From Flavobacteriales bacterium (GTDB lineage: Bacteria > Bacteroidota > Bacteroidia > Flavobacteriales > Crocinitomicaceae): a stretch of 5,363 bases of DNA. Below the pieces are notes generated by a model. It searched no databases and had not been told where the DNA came from. It was given only the letters and a program-made list of their open reading frames with translations. How positions within the stretch are numbered: the stretch's first letter is position 1; the number at the start of each line of letters is the position of its first letter. Positions 1 through 5,363 of the stretch are shown here, one piece after another. The stretch covers positions 1-5,363 of the forward strand of contig CANCEQ010000222.1 of the NCBI GenBank assembly GCA_947375085.1, written 5' to 3'. The position numbers were made by a program, and so were the translations under genes.

Positions 1-1017
1 AAAGGTCCGCAAATAGATGTTGGTGATTATACAAACTATAAAGAAAGTGACGTTTCAGCCGGGGCTAAAATTTTTACTGGTTGGACAATTGATGGATTAA
101 GAAGTACAACTTTAACATCACCGGTTGCCGTTTTTAATTCTACTTATCATGATGTATCAACAAAGCAGTTATCATCTCATTTTTCTAATGCAACAATTGC
201 GAGCAATGGAGTTAATGAGTACGCACAATACATTGATTTAGTTTTTCAACAACCAGCTGTAGCAACTTTTATTTGTACAAAACTATATCGCTATTTTGTC
301 AATTATGATATTACTTTAGATGTTGAAACAAATGTAATTCCTGAAATGGCAACTACTTTTATTTCAAATAATTATGATATAGTTCCAGTTTTAGATCAAT
401 TATTTAAAAGTGAGCATTTTTATGATGTATCATTAAGAGGGGCTTTGATTAAGAATCCTTTAGAATTGATTTATTCAATGTTAAATACTTCTCAATCTAA
501 ACCTAATTTTGATTTAGCAACCAATTATGAAATGTATATTAATTTTTATTGGTATGCTGGAGCTTTAGGTATGTTTTATGGAAAACCACCCAATGTAGGA
601 GGTTGGCCAGCATATTATCAGACTCCTTCTTTTTCAAAGTTATGGATTAATTCAACTTCGATCAAACAACGTTTTGAAATAGGATATGTCTTTTCGTTAC
701 ATCAAGGTTTGAAAATTAACAATCATTATTTTAAAGCAAATGGGTTGAATTTAGTAAATGGACTTTCAAATCCTTCAGATTCCTTTTCAGTGATTGATGA
801 TTTGTGTGTTATTTTTTTTCCGAAAGATGTTTCTTCAACCGAAAAATTAGTTTTGAAAGGAATTTTAACGAATGGTTTACCTGATTTTGAATGGACTGTT
901 CAGTACAATGCTTATCAAGCAGATAATTCAAATGTAACTAAATCTGATCCAGTTCGCATTCGTATTGAAAATGTTTTGTTTCAAATTTTTCAAATGCCAG
1001 AATTCCAAACAATTTAA
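1..1017 (+). CDS. DUF1800 family protein, C-terminal part (5' truncated by window edge)
   Basis: The reading frame is open from base 1 to the TAA at 1015-1017, giving 338 visible codons; the start lies left of the window. DUF1800 proteins are usually about 450-650 residues, so roughly the last half to two thirds is present. Visible hallmarks, numbered from the first visible codon, are the GPQ...Y.E.DV..GAKIFTGW segment (residues 2-28), F...YHD...K (45-55), the helix FICTKLYRYFV (90-100), VLDQLF.S..F followed by IKNPLE (about 130-155), and PPNVGGWPAYY with a following W (196-215), all typical of the family's C-terminal half. It ends in the usual F..P.FQ pattern. The biochemical role of the family is unknown; members are generally encoded next to DUF1501 genes, as here, with only 9 bases to the next start. 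Joint envelope function is inferred. The internal ATG at 346 is M116 of this frame, not the gene start. Confidence 0.93.
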   Translation, partial: KGPQIDVGDYTNYKESDVSAGAKIFTGWTIDGLRSTTLTSPVAVFNSTYHDVSTKQLSSHFSNATIASNGVNEYAQYIDLVFQQPAVATFICTKLYRYFVNYDITLDVETNVIPEMATTFISNNYDIVPVLDQLFKSEHFYDVSLRGALIKNPLELIYSMLNTSQSKPNFDLATNYEMYINFYWYAGALGMFYGKPPNVGGWPAYYQTPSFSKLWINSTSIKQRFEIGYVFSLHQGLKINNHYFKANGLNLVNGLSNPSDSFSVIDDLCVIFFPKDVSSTEKLVLKGILTNGLPDFEWTVQYNAYQADNSNVTKSDPVRIRIENVLFQIFQMPEFQTI

Positions 1018-1026
1018 TCAAAGAAA

Positions 1027-2586
1027 ATGAAAAGAAGAGATTTTGTTAAAAATGGTTTTCTAGCTTCAGTAGCTACACCATTCATTATAAATGATTTAAA
1101 ATTTCAAGCTTTGGGTAAGCCATTGTTCTCATCAGAAAAAAGTGCAGAGGACAAAGTATTGGTTATTATTAAATTGGGAGGAGGAAATGATGGATTAAAT
1201 ACGATTATTCCATTGGATCAATACGATCATTTAGCCATTCAACGTCCCAATATTATTTTACCAAAAGCAAATATTCTATCAATAAATACGAGTATTGGAA
1301 TGCATCCTTCATTAACAGGTTTTAAATCGCTTTTTGATGAAGGGAAAATGTCGATTATTCAAAATGTTGGATATCCAGAACAAAACCGTTCTCATTTTAG
1401 ATCTTCTGACATTTGGAATACTGGATTAATGGATCCTAGTGCTTCAACAGGTTGGCTGGGTAGAAATTTTGATAATCACTATCCTAATTTCCCTGCCGAT
1501 TACCCCAATAATACCTATACTGATCCTTTTGCAATAAGTATTGGTTCTCAGGTTTCTGCTACATGTCAAGGTTTACGAGGAAATTTTTCTCATTGTGTTG
1601 ACAACCCTAATGATACTTTTAATTTGGCTCAAAATACGGTTGCAAATGATGGAACCTATTTTGGTTCTCATATGGAATTTTTAAACACAATTATTGAGCA
1701 GACAAATGCTTATGGATCGAAAGTTACAGCTGCGATAAATGCTGTTTCAGATTCTAATCTATCAACTTTTGACACTTCCAACGATATAGCTGTTCAACTT
1801 CGTTATGTAGCTAAAATGATTAAAGGGGGATTAAAATCGAAAGTTTATATTTTGAATTTAGATGGTTTCGATACTCATGACTCTCAGGTTAGTAAATCGG
1901 ATGTTAAATTAGGAAGTCATAGTGATTTATTAAAAACAGTTTCGGATGCTCTAAAAGTTTTCCATGATGATTTGGCAACCTTAAATATTGATCACCGTGT
2001 GGCAGGAATGACGTATTCTGAATTTGGTCGACAAATTGCTTCTAATGCAAGTTTAGGAACAGATCACGGTGATGCAGCACCATTATTTTTATTTGGCACT
2101 TGTGTAGGGCAACAAATAGTTGGACCAAATCCTGTTATAACTGATCAGATTGTTGATCAAGCAGGAATTCCAATGCAAATAGATTTTAGAAATGTATATG
2201 CTTCTATTTTAAAAAATTGGTTCGAAATATCAGAAGCAGATGTACAAGCTTTATTTGAACATCAGATAACATTCTACAATTTCTTAATTGGATGTGCCGC
2301 TGGAATTGAAGAAACAGTACTTTCATCAACATCTTCATTAGTGTATCCAAATCCAGCTTCTTCAATTACTACTGTTCGATTTGAGTCTCAAAATGAATGG
2401 GTTAAAGTTGAATTAATTGATTTTTCTGGTAAAACAATAGCTGTTATTTACGATGGAAATCTTGTTTCTCAATCGCATCAAATTTCAATTGATTTATCAG
2501 ATGTTGCGAATGGAGAATACATAGTTTCAATTAAAAAGGCCTCTGGATTTGAATCGTTGAAATTGCTAAAAGTTAAATCTTTGTAA
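1027..2586 (+). CDS. DUF1501 family protein with Tat-like signal and T9SS type A sorting domain
   Basis: This 519-residue protein belongs to DUF1501, which has an alkaline-phosphatase/sulfatase-like fold; substrate and reaction are not established. The N-terminus has a twin-arginine-like motif, K2-R-R-D-F-V-K8, followed by a short apolar stretch (about 10-21). The core shows the family signatures GGGNDGLNT (51-59), RP (73-74), GMHPSL (91-96), NRSHF.S.DIW (120-130), LDGFDTHDSQ (278-287), YSEFGRQI (330-337), TDHGDAAP (345-352) and IDFRNVYASILKNW (385-398). The Asp/His residues in D282-H284 and D346-H347-D349 are candidate metal ligands by analogy with the superfamily. Residues about 437-519 look like a T9SS type A C-terminal domain: VYPNPA (439-444), VELIDFSGK (460-468), NGEYIVSI (495-502) and a terminal Lys-rich strand. 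This predicts outer-membrane export and surface anchoring or release. The ATG lies 9 bases after the DUF1800 stop, so the two genes are probably co-transcribed. No clear intrinsic terminator follows it. Confidence 0.93.
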   Translation: MKRRDFVKNGFLASVATPFIINDLKFQALGKPLFSSEKSAEDKVLVIIKLGGGNDGLNTIIPLDQYDHLAIQRPNIILPKANILSINTSIGMHPSLTGFKSLFDEGKMSIIQNVGYPEQNRSHFRSSDIWNTGLMDPSASTGWLGRNFDNHYPNFPADYPNNTYTDPFAISIGSQVSATCQGLRGNFSHCVDNPNDTFNLAQNTVANDGTYFGSHMEFLNTIIEQTNAYGSKVTAAINAVSDSNLSTFDTSNDIAVQLRYVAKMIKGGLKSKVYILNLDGFDTHDSQVSKSDVKLGSHSDLLKTVSDALKVFHDDLATLNIDHRVAGMTYSEFGRQIASNASLGTDHGDAAPLFLFGTCVGQQIVGPNPVITDQIVDQAGIPMQIDFRNVYASILKNWFEISEADVQALFEHQITFYNFLIGCAAGIEETVLSSTSSLVYPNPASSITTVRFESQNEWVKVELIDFSGKTIAVIYDGNLVSQSHQISIDLSDVANGEYIVSIKKASGFESLKLLKVKSL

Positions 2587-2656
2587 TTGAAATGGATTGT
2601 ACATTAAATTGTCTTTAAATCTTTGAATTCTGACTTTTTATCTAAAAAGACTTTGC

Positions 2657-2664
2657 TATCTTTG
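2657..2664 (+). promoter_or_regulatory. Candidate -7 box for the lipoprotein gene
   Basis: TATCTTTG matches the Bacteroidota -7 consensus TAnnTTTG and lies 29 bases before the ATG at 2694. No TTG is present at the matching -33 distance; only a T-run (2635-2639) inside a perfect 7-bp inverted repeat (2634-2640 with 2643-2649) occupies that place. A second candidate lies just upstream: TTG at 2597-2599, 18 bases, then AATCTTTG at 2618-2625, which has one mismatch to the consensus and would give a leader of about 60 bases. Either could be the real start signal. Confidence 0.5.
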
Positions 2665-2693
2665 CGAACTCAATAATTAGAAAATAATTACGT

Positions 2694-3221
2694 ATGAAAT
2701 TAATTGCATTTTTATCGCTTGGTTTAATTTTATTTAGTTGTGGAACAAAGGTTGCCGTAACGAATGAATTAAAAGATCAATATGACTTAACTGAGAAGAA
2801 TATGAAAATAGTTCAGTTCTACACTTCTCAAACAATAATTTTACAAAGAAGTAAAACTTCAGGATCTCAAGGTGCTTCTGATGGTAAATTGGTTACAAGT
2901 AAAAATAGTGAGCAAGATAGAATTATTATTCCTTCAAATACGAAGTGTGTTTTTGATAGCTATGGTTCTAATGGTGAGGTTTTTATTCGTTTTGAAGTAG
3001 GTGTTGGGAAAACATTGAAATTTGCAGTAAGACCTGGACAATCTAGTGGAAAATATTATTTAGTCGCTAATTGGAAACCGGATTTAGGGGGCGAAATTAC
3101 ATACGGTAATGAAACATACTATGCAACACAAGAAAGTGGTTCTGCTTACTTGATGGTTGTTCTTAAAAAATTGAATAAAACGAGAAGAAAAGACAGAGTT
3201 GTTAAAGGAATGAAAGTCTAA
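2694..3221 (+). CDS. Small predicted lipoprotein of unknown function
   Basis: This 175-residue protein has a short type II signal peptide: K2, an apolar segment (3-14) and a lipobox-like L13-F-S-C16, with Cys16 the predicted acylated residue. Phe at -2 is not the textbook residue. The residues after the Cys are G-T-K-V rather than an acidic run, so the surface-export signal described for some Flavobacteriia lipoproteins is absent, and a periplasm-facing anchor is the simpler prediction. The mature part has polar and charged residues at 24-37, then QFYTSQTIILQR (41-52), a Ser/Gly/Lys-rich linker (53-71) and alternating strand-like segments (77-156) suggesting a small beta domain. The tail is very basic: 9 of residues 158-175 are Lys or Arg. 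I do not recognise a characterised family. The gene has its own promoter-like sequence upstream and a likely terminator hairpin downstream, so it is probably a single-gene unit. The ATG is supported because the signal peptide begins directly at it. Confidence 0.85.
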   Translation: MKLIAFLSLGLILFSCGTKVAVTNELKDQYDLTEKNMKIVQFYTSQTIILQRSKTSGSQGASDGKLVTSKNSEQDRIIIPSNTKCVFDSYGSNGEVFIRFEVGVGKTLKFAVRPGQSSGKYYLVANWKPDLGGEITYGNETYYATQESGSAYLMVVLKKLNKTRRKDRVVKGMKV

Positions 3222-3225
3222 ATAA

Positions 3226-3324
3226 GATTGAGGTTAAGGTTGAGGTTAAGTGATCTCAACCTTGCTTTTATTTTATTCTCAACTCCATCATCACATCGCC
3301 TTAATCTCAACCTCAGCCTTAATC
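3226..3324. repeat. Large imperfect inverted repeat built of GGTTAA/GGTTGA-type units
   Basis: The left arm 3226-3250 contains a tandem 12-mer, TTGAGGTTAAGG (3228-3239) and TTGAGGTTAAGT (3240-3251). The right arm 3300-3324 is its near reverse complement: 21 of 25 positions match. The four differences are all transitions, three of which become G-U pairs when read as + strand RNA, leaving one A-C mismatch. The 49-base region between the arms holds two more C-rich copies, CTCAACCTT (3255-3263) and CTCAACTCC (3278-3286), and CTAAATCTAAATG (3324-3336) follows the right arm. The repeat lies between the lipoprotein stop and the lysS -7 box, so it may belong to the 3' end of the upstream transcript. 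Its function is unknown. Confidence 0.8.
3236..3277 (+). terminator. Possible intrinsic terminator of the lipoprotein gene
   Basis: AAGGTTGAG (3236-3244) pairs perfectly over 9 bp with CTCAACCTT (3255-3263) around a 10-base loop. The stem is followed by GC and then a T-rich tract (3266-3277, broken by single A at 3270 and 3275). It starts 14 bases after the lipoprotein stop. The hairpin competes with the larger inverted repeat 3226-3324, because the same left-arm bases are used. The stem is only moderately GC-rich, so termination strength is uncertain. Confidence 0.5.
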
Positions 3325-3338
3325 TAAATCTAAATGAT

Positions 3339-3346
3339 TATCTTTG
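3339..3346 (+). promoter_or_regulatory. Candidate -7 box for lysS
   Basis: TATCTTTG fits the Bacteroidota consensus TAnnTTTG and is followed by CG, exactly as in the box before the lipoprotein gene (shared ten-mer TATCTTTGCG). It sits 19 bases before the lysS ATG, so the transcript would have a leader of only about 10-15 bases that is A-rich and lacks a Shine-Dalgarno sequence. No clear TTG is visible at the -33 distance; that place is occupied by the right arm of the inverted repeat (about 3313-3320). Confidence 0.55.
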
Positions 3347-3365
3347 CGCTTTCAAAAAAAATAAA

Positions 3366-5075
3366 ATGAGTATAGAACTTTCTGATCAAGAAATTCAACG
3401 CCGTGAGTCGTTGAAAAAATTGCGTGATTTAGGTATTGAACCTTATCCTGCAGATTTATATCCTGTAACAAATTATGCTTCTGACATAAAGAACGAATTT
3501 GAGGATGGTAAGAAGGTGTGCATAGCTGGTCGACTAATGAGTCAACGTGTAATGGGGAAAGCTTCATTTGCTGAAATTTTAGATTCTACAGGTCGAATTC
3601 AAGTATATTTCAACCGTGACGAAATTTGTCCGGGTGAAGACAAAACATTATACAATGATGTTTTCAAAAAATTATTAGATCTAGGTGATTTCATTGGAAT
3701 AAAAGGATATTTATTTACAACACAAGTTGGTGAAATTTCGGTTCACGTTGAAGAATTTACATTGTTAAGTAAAGCCTTAAAACCATTACCATTACCAAAA
3801 ACAGATAACGAAGGAAAAGTGCATGATGCATTTACTGATCCTGAATTAAGATACCGTCAACGATATGCTGATTTAATTGTAAATCCTCATGTAAAAGACA
3901 CGTTTATTAAACGTTCAAAAGTGATTTCAACAATGCGTAATTTCTTTAACGAGAAAGGATACATGGAAGTTGAAACACCAATTTTACAGCCAATTCCTGG
4001 AGGAGCAACTGCACGTCCTTTCATTACTCATCACAATGCGTTGGACGTTCCTTTGTATTTAAGAGTAGCGAATGAGTTGTATTTAAAACGTTTAATTGTA
4101 GGTGGTTTTGAGGGGGTTTATGAATTCGCAAAAGACTTCAGAAATGAAGGAATGGACAGAACGCATAATCCTGAATTTACGGTAATGGAAATCTATGTTG
4201 CTTACAAAGATTACAACTGGATGATGGATTTCACAGAGCAAATGATTGAAAAAGTTGCTTTGGAAGTTACAGGTAATACAGAAGTTACTGTTGGTGAAAA
4301 CAAAATTTCATTGAAAGCACCATTCAAACGTGTAACAATGCGTGATTCTATATTAGAATTTACTGGTTTTGATATCAATGGTAAATCGGAAGAAGAATTA
4401 CATGAAGCTTGTAAATCATTAGGAATTCCTACAGATCCAACAATGGGTAAAGGAAAATTAATTGATGAGATTTTCGGTGAAAAATGTGAAGGAAATTACA
4501 TCCAACCTACATTTATCACAGATTATCCTATCGAAATGTCTCCTTTGTGTAAACGTCATAGAGAAAATCCTGAATTGACAGAACGTTTTGAATTAATGGT
4601 GAATGGTAAAGAAATAGCAAATGCTTATTCTGAATTAAACGATCCAATTGATCAACGTGAGCGTTTTGAAGAACAAATGAAATTGTCTGAAAAAGGAGAT
4701 GATGAAGCGATGTTTATTGATCAAGATTTCTTACGTTCGTTAGAATACGGTATGCCTCCAACATCAGGTATGGGGATTGGAATTGATCGTTTGGTAATGT
4801 TGATGACAAATAATTCTTCGATTCAAGAAGTATTGTTTTTCCCTCAAATGAGACCAGAAAAATTCAATACAGGTCCTGATTTAGAGTCGTTTAAGAAGAT
4901 TGGTGTGCCAAAAGAATGGGCTGAACATATTGTGAAAGCAGGTTATACTTCAGCTGACGATTTATTACAGGCAAAACCAACTGCTGTTCACCAACAGTTG
5001 AATGGTTACAGAAAGAAAAATAAATTAGAAATTGAAGCTTTACAATTAGACGAAGTACAAGCTTGGTTTAATTAA
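3366..5075 (+). CDS. lysS: Lysyl-tRNA synthetase, class II
   Basis: LysRS attaches lysine to tRNA-Lys using ATP in the cytoplasm. The 569-residue protein has an N-terminal OB-fold anticodon-binding domain (about 51-135; [11 protein letters not shown], then [15 protein letters not shown]) and a class II catalytic domain. Motif 1 is the helix and strand ending [20 protein letters not shown] (195-214), motif 2 is [15 protein letters not shown] (258-272) and motif 3 is GMGIGIDRL (468-476) with the ATP-binding Arg475. After the catalytic domain comes a tail of about 70 residues (497-569) containing a helix-hairpin-helix-like segment ([14 protein letters not shown], 522-535); it makes the protein longer than E. 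coli LysRS (505) but is usual in Bacteroidota. I chose ATG 3366 because similarity begins right there ([16 protein letters not shown]). The frame stays open upstream to a TTG at 3228, but those 46 codons read through the inverted repeat and the -7 box and give low-complexity LNLNLNL-type sequence. It appears to be transcribed alone, with a strong terminator after the stop. Confidence 0.97.
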   Translation: MSIELSDQEIQRRESLKKLRDLGIEPYPADLYPVTNYASDIKNEFEDGKKVCIAGRLMSQRVMGKASFAEILDSTGRIQVYFNRDEICPGEDKTLYNDVFKKLLDLGDFIGIKGYLFTTQVGEISVHVEEFTLLSKALKPLPLPKTDNEGKVHDAFTDPELRYRQRYADLIVNPHVKDTFIKRSKVISTMRNFFNEKGYMEVETPILQPIPGGATARPFITHHNALDVPLYLRVANELYLKRLIVGGFEGVYEFAKDFRNEGMDRTHNPEFTVMEIYVAYKDYNWMMDFTEQMIEKVALEVTGNTEVTVGENKISLKAPFKRVTMRDSILEFTGFDINGKSEEELHEACKSLGIPTDPTMGKGKLIDEIFGEKCEGNYIQPTFITDYPIEMSPLCKRHRENPELTERFELMVNGKEIANAYSELNDPIDQRERFEEQMKLSEKGDDEAMFIDQDFLRSLEYGMPPTSGMGIGIDRLVMLMTNNSSIQEVLFFPQMRPEKFNTGPDLESFKKIGVPKEWAEHIVKAGYTSADDLLQAKPTAVHQQLNGYRKKNKLEIEALQLDEVQAWFN

Positions 5076-5097
5076 AAAATAGACTGAATTTTTGTGG

Positions 5098-5126
5098 ATG
5101 GGACGTAATTTTTACGTCCCATTTTT
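5098..5126 (+). terminator. Intrinsic terminator after lysS
   Basis: ATGGGACGTAA (5098-5108) pairs perfectly over 11 bp with TTACGTCCCAT (5112-5122) around a 3-base loop. The last stem base begins a run of five T (5122-5126). It begins 22 bases after the lysS stop, a standard rho-independent arrangement that separates lysS from the next gene. Confidence 0.88.
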
Positions 5127-5198
5127 CATTTATAGAAACTATTTTAAGTGTTAAAAAATCACAACGATTTGCTTTCATAAAATAAATGAAATAGATTG

Positions 5199-5230
5199 TT
5201 TGTTTTACCTGACAAAAATCAATATTTTTG
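5199..5230 (+). promoter_or_regulatory. Bacteroidota-type promoter for the dxs-like gene
   Basis: TTTG at 5199-5202 serves as the -33 element and TATTTTTG at 5223-5230 as the -7 element, both full matches to the consensus, with a 20-base spacer. Transcription would start near 5235, leaving a leader of roughly 12 bases before the ATG at 5248. A perfect 7-bp inverted repeat, CAAAAAT (5213-5219) and ATTTTTG (5224-5230), overlaps the -7 box and could be an operator or chance in AT-rich DNA. Confidence 0.65.
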
Positions 5231-5247
5231 TTATTCAACTGAATTTT

Positions 5248-5363
5248 ATGGCAGAGTTTAAAGCAGGACCGTTTTTAGAACAAATAAATATTCCAAGTGA
5301 TTTACGCTCGAAATTTAAGGTAGAAGATTTACCTCAAGTTTCTGATGAGTTACGTCAATACAT
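5248..5363 (+). CDS. dxs: Probable 1-deoxy-D-xylulose-5-phosphate synthase, N-terminus only
   Basis: Thirty-eight codons plus two bases are visible before the window edge. DXS condenses pyruvate with glyceraldehyde 3-phosphate, using thiamine diphosphate, as the first step of the MEP isoprenoid pathway in the cytoplasm. The visible segment resembles the N-terminal region of DXS from this phylum: FLEQINIPSDLR (9-20), then VEDLPQVSDELRQY (25-38), equivalent to the ESLPKLCDELRRY stretch of E. coli DXS. The first eight residues (MAEFKAGP) form a short extension before the conserved part. The ATG lies at the expected distance from a consensus promoter. The thiamine-binding and catalytic residues lie beyond the window, so the call rests on one short conserved segment. 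Confidence 0.8.
   Translation, partial: MAEFKAGPFLEQINIPSDLRSKFKVEDLPQVSDELRQY

Noticed and set aside
346..1017. A separate 223-residue gene starting at ATG 346
   Set aside because: The same frame is open back to base 1 and the upstream codons carry conserved DUF1800 motifs, so 346 is an internal methionine.
3226..3336. CRISPR array or tandem-repeat locus
   Set aside because: The units are only 6-12 bases, occur in both orientations and have no regular unique spacers; no cas genes are nearby.
3222..3365. Lysine riboswitch or T-box leader controlling lysS
   Set aside because: There is no T-box sequence or multi-helix lysine aptamer pattern. The region is a simple repeat-built hairpin, and the likely transcript start lies after it, leaving a leader of about 15 bases.
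3352..3567. 71-codon open frame on the minus strand
   Set aside because: It lies antisense to the start of lysS and its leader, has no recognisable domain or promoter, and is explained as a shadow of the conserved lysS coding sequence.
5173..5191. TTTCAT/ATGAAA inverted repeat as an operator or hairpin
   Set aside because: It has only 6 AT-rich base pairs and a 7-base gap, which is expected by chance, and no T-run or promoter element is tied to it.
1..5363. A novel defence, mobile or biosynthetic system
   Set aside because: All genes seen are an envelope protein pair, a small lipoprotein and housekeeping genes. No integrase, transposase, nuclease, toxin or terminal repeat is present.

Overview
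The window reads as a chromosomal segment from an AT-rich member of the phylum Bacteroidota, most likely Flavobacteriales or a close relative. Three things point there: a DUF1800/DUF1501 gene pair whose second product ends in a type IX secretion (T9SS) type A sorting domain, -7 boxes of the Bacteroidota type (TAnnTTTG) before three genes together with A-rich leaders lacking Shine-Dalgarno sequences, and a class II lysyl-tRNA synthetase with the long C-terminal tail seen in this phylum. I cannot place it to genus.

Layout, all on the + strand. Positions 1-1017 hold the C-terminal 338 codons of a DUF1800 protein that starts left of the window. After a 9-base gap, 1027-2586 encodes a DUF1501 protein (alkaline-phosphatase/sulfatase-like fold) with a twin-arginine-like N-terminus and a T9SS C-terminal domain. 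These two form an operon. After a 107-base gap with promoter-like sequence, 2694-3221 encodes a small lipoprotein of unknown function. The gap 3222-3365 holds a family of short GGTTAA/GGTTGA-type repeats arranged as a large inverted repeat, followed by a -7 box. Then come lysS (true start 3366, end 5075), a strong intrinsic terminator (5098-5126), a consensus promoter (5199-5230) and the first 38 codons of a gene that looks like dxs (5248 to the window edge).

The first two genes probably work together in or on the cell envelope. The lipoprotein appears to be a separate unit. lysS (protein synthesis) and dxs (isoprenoid precursor synthesis) are housekeeping genes, each with its own promoter. 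No gap exceeds 300 bases. I found no RNA genes, CRISPR array, insertion sequence, phage gene or recognisable defence or biosynthetic system. The least ordinary items are the inverted repeat before lysS, which also creates a false upstream start for that gene, and the combination of a Tat-like signal with a T9SS sorting domain on the DUF1501 protein.
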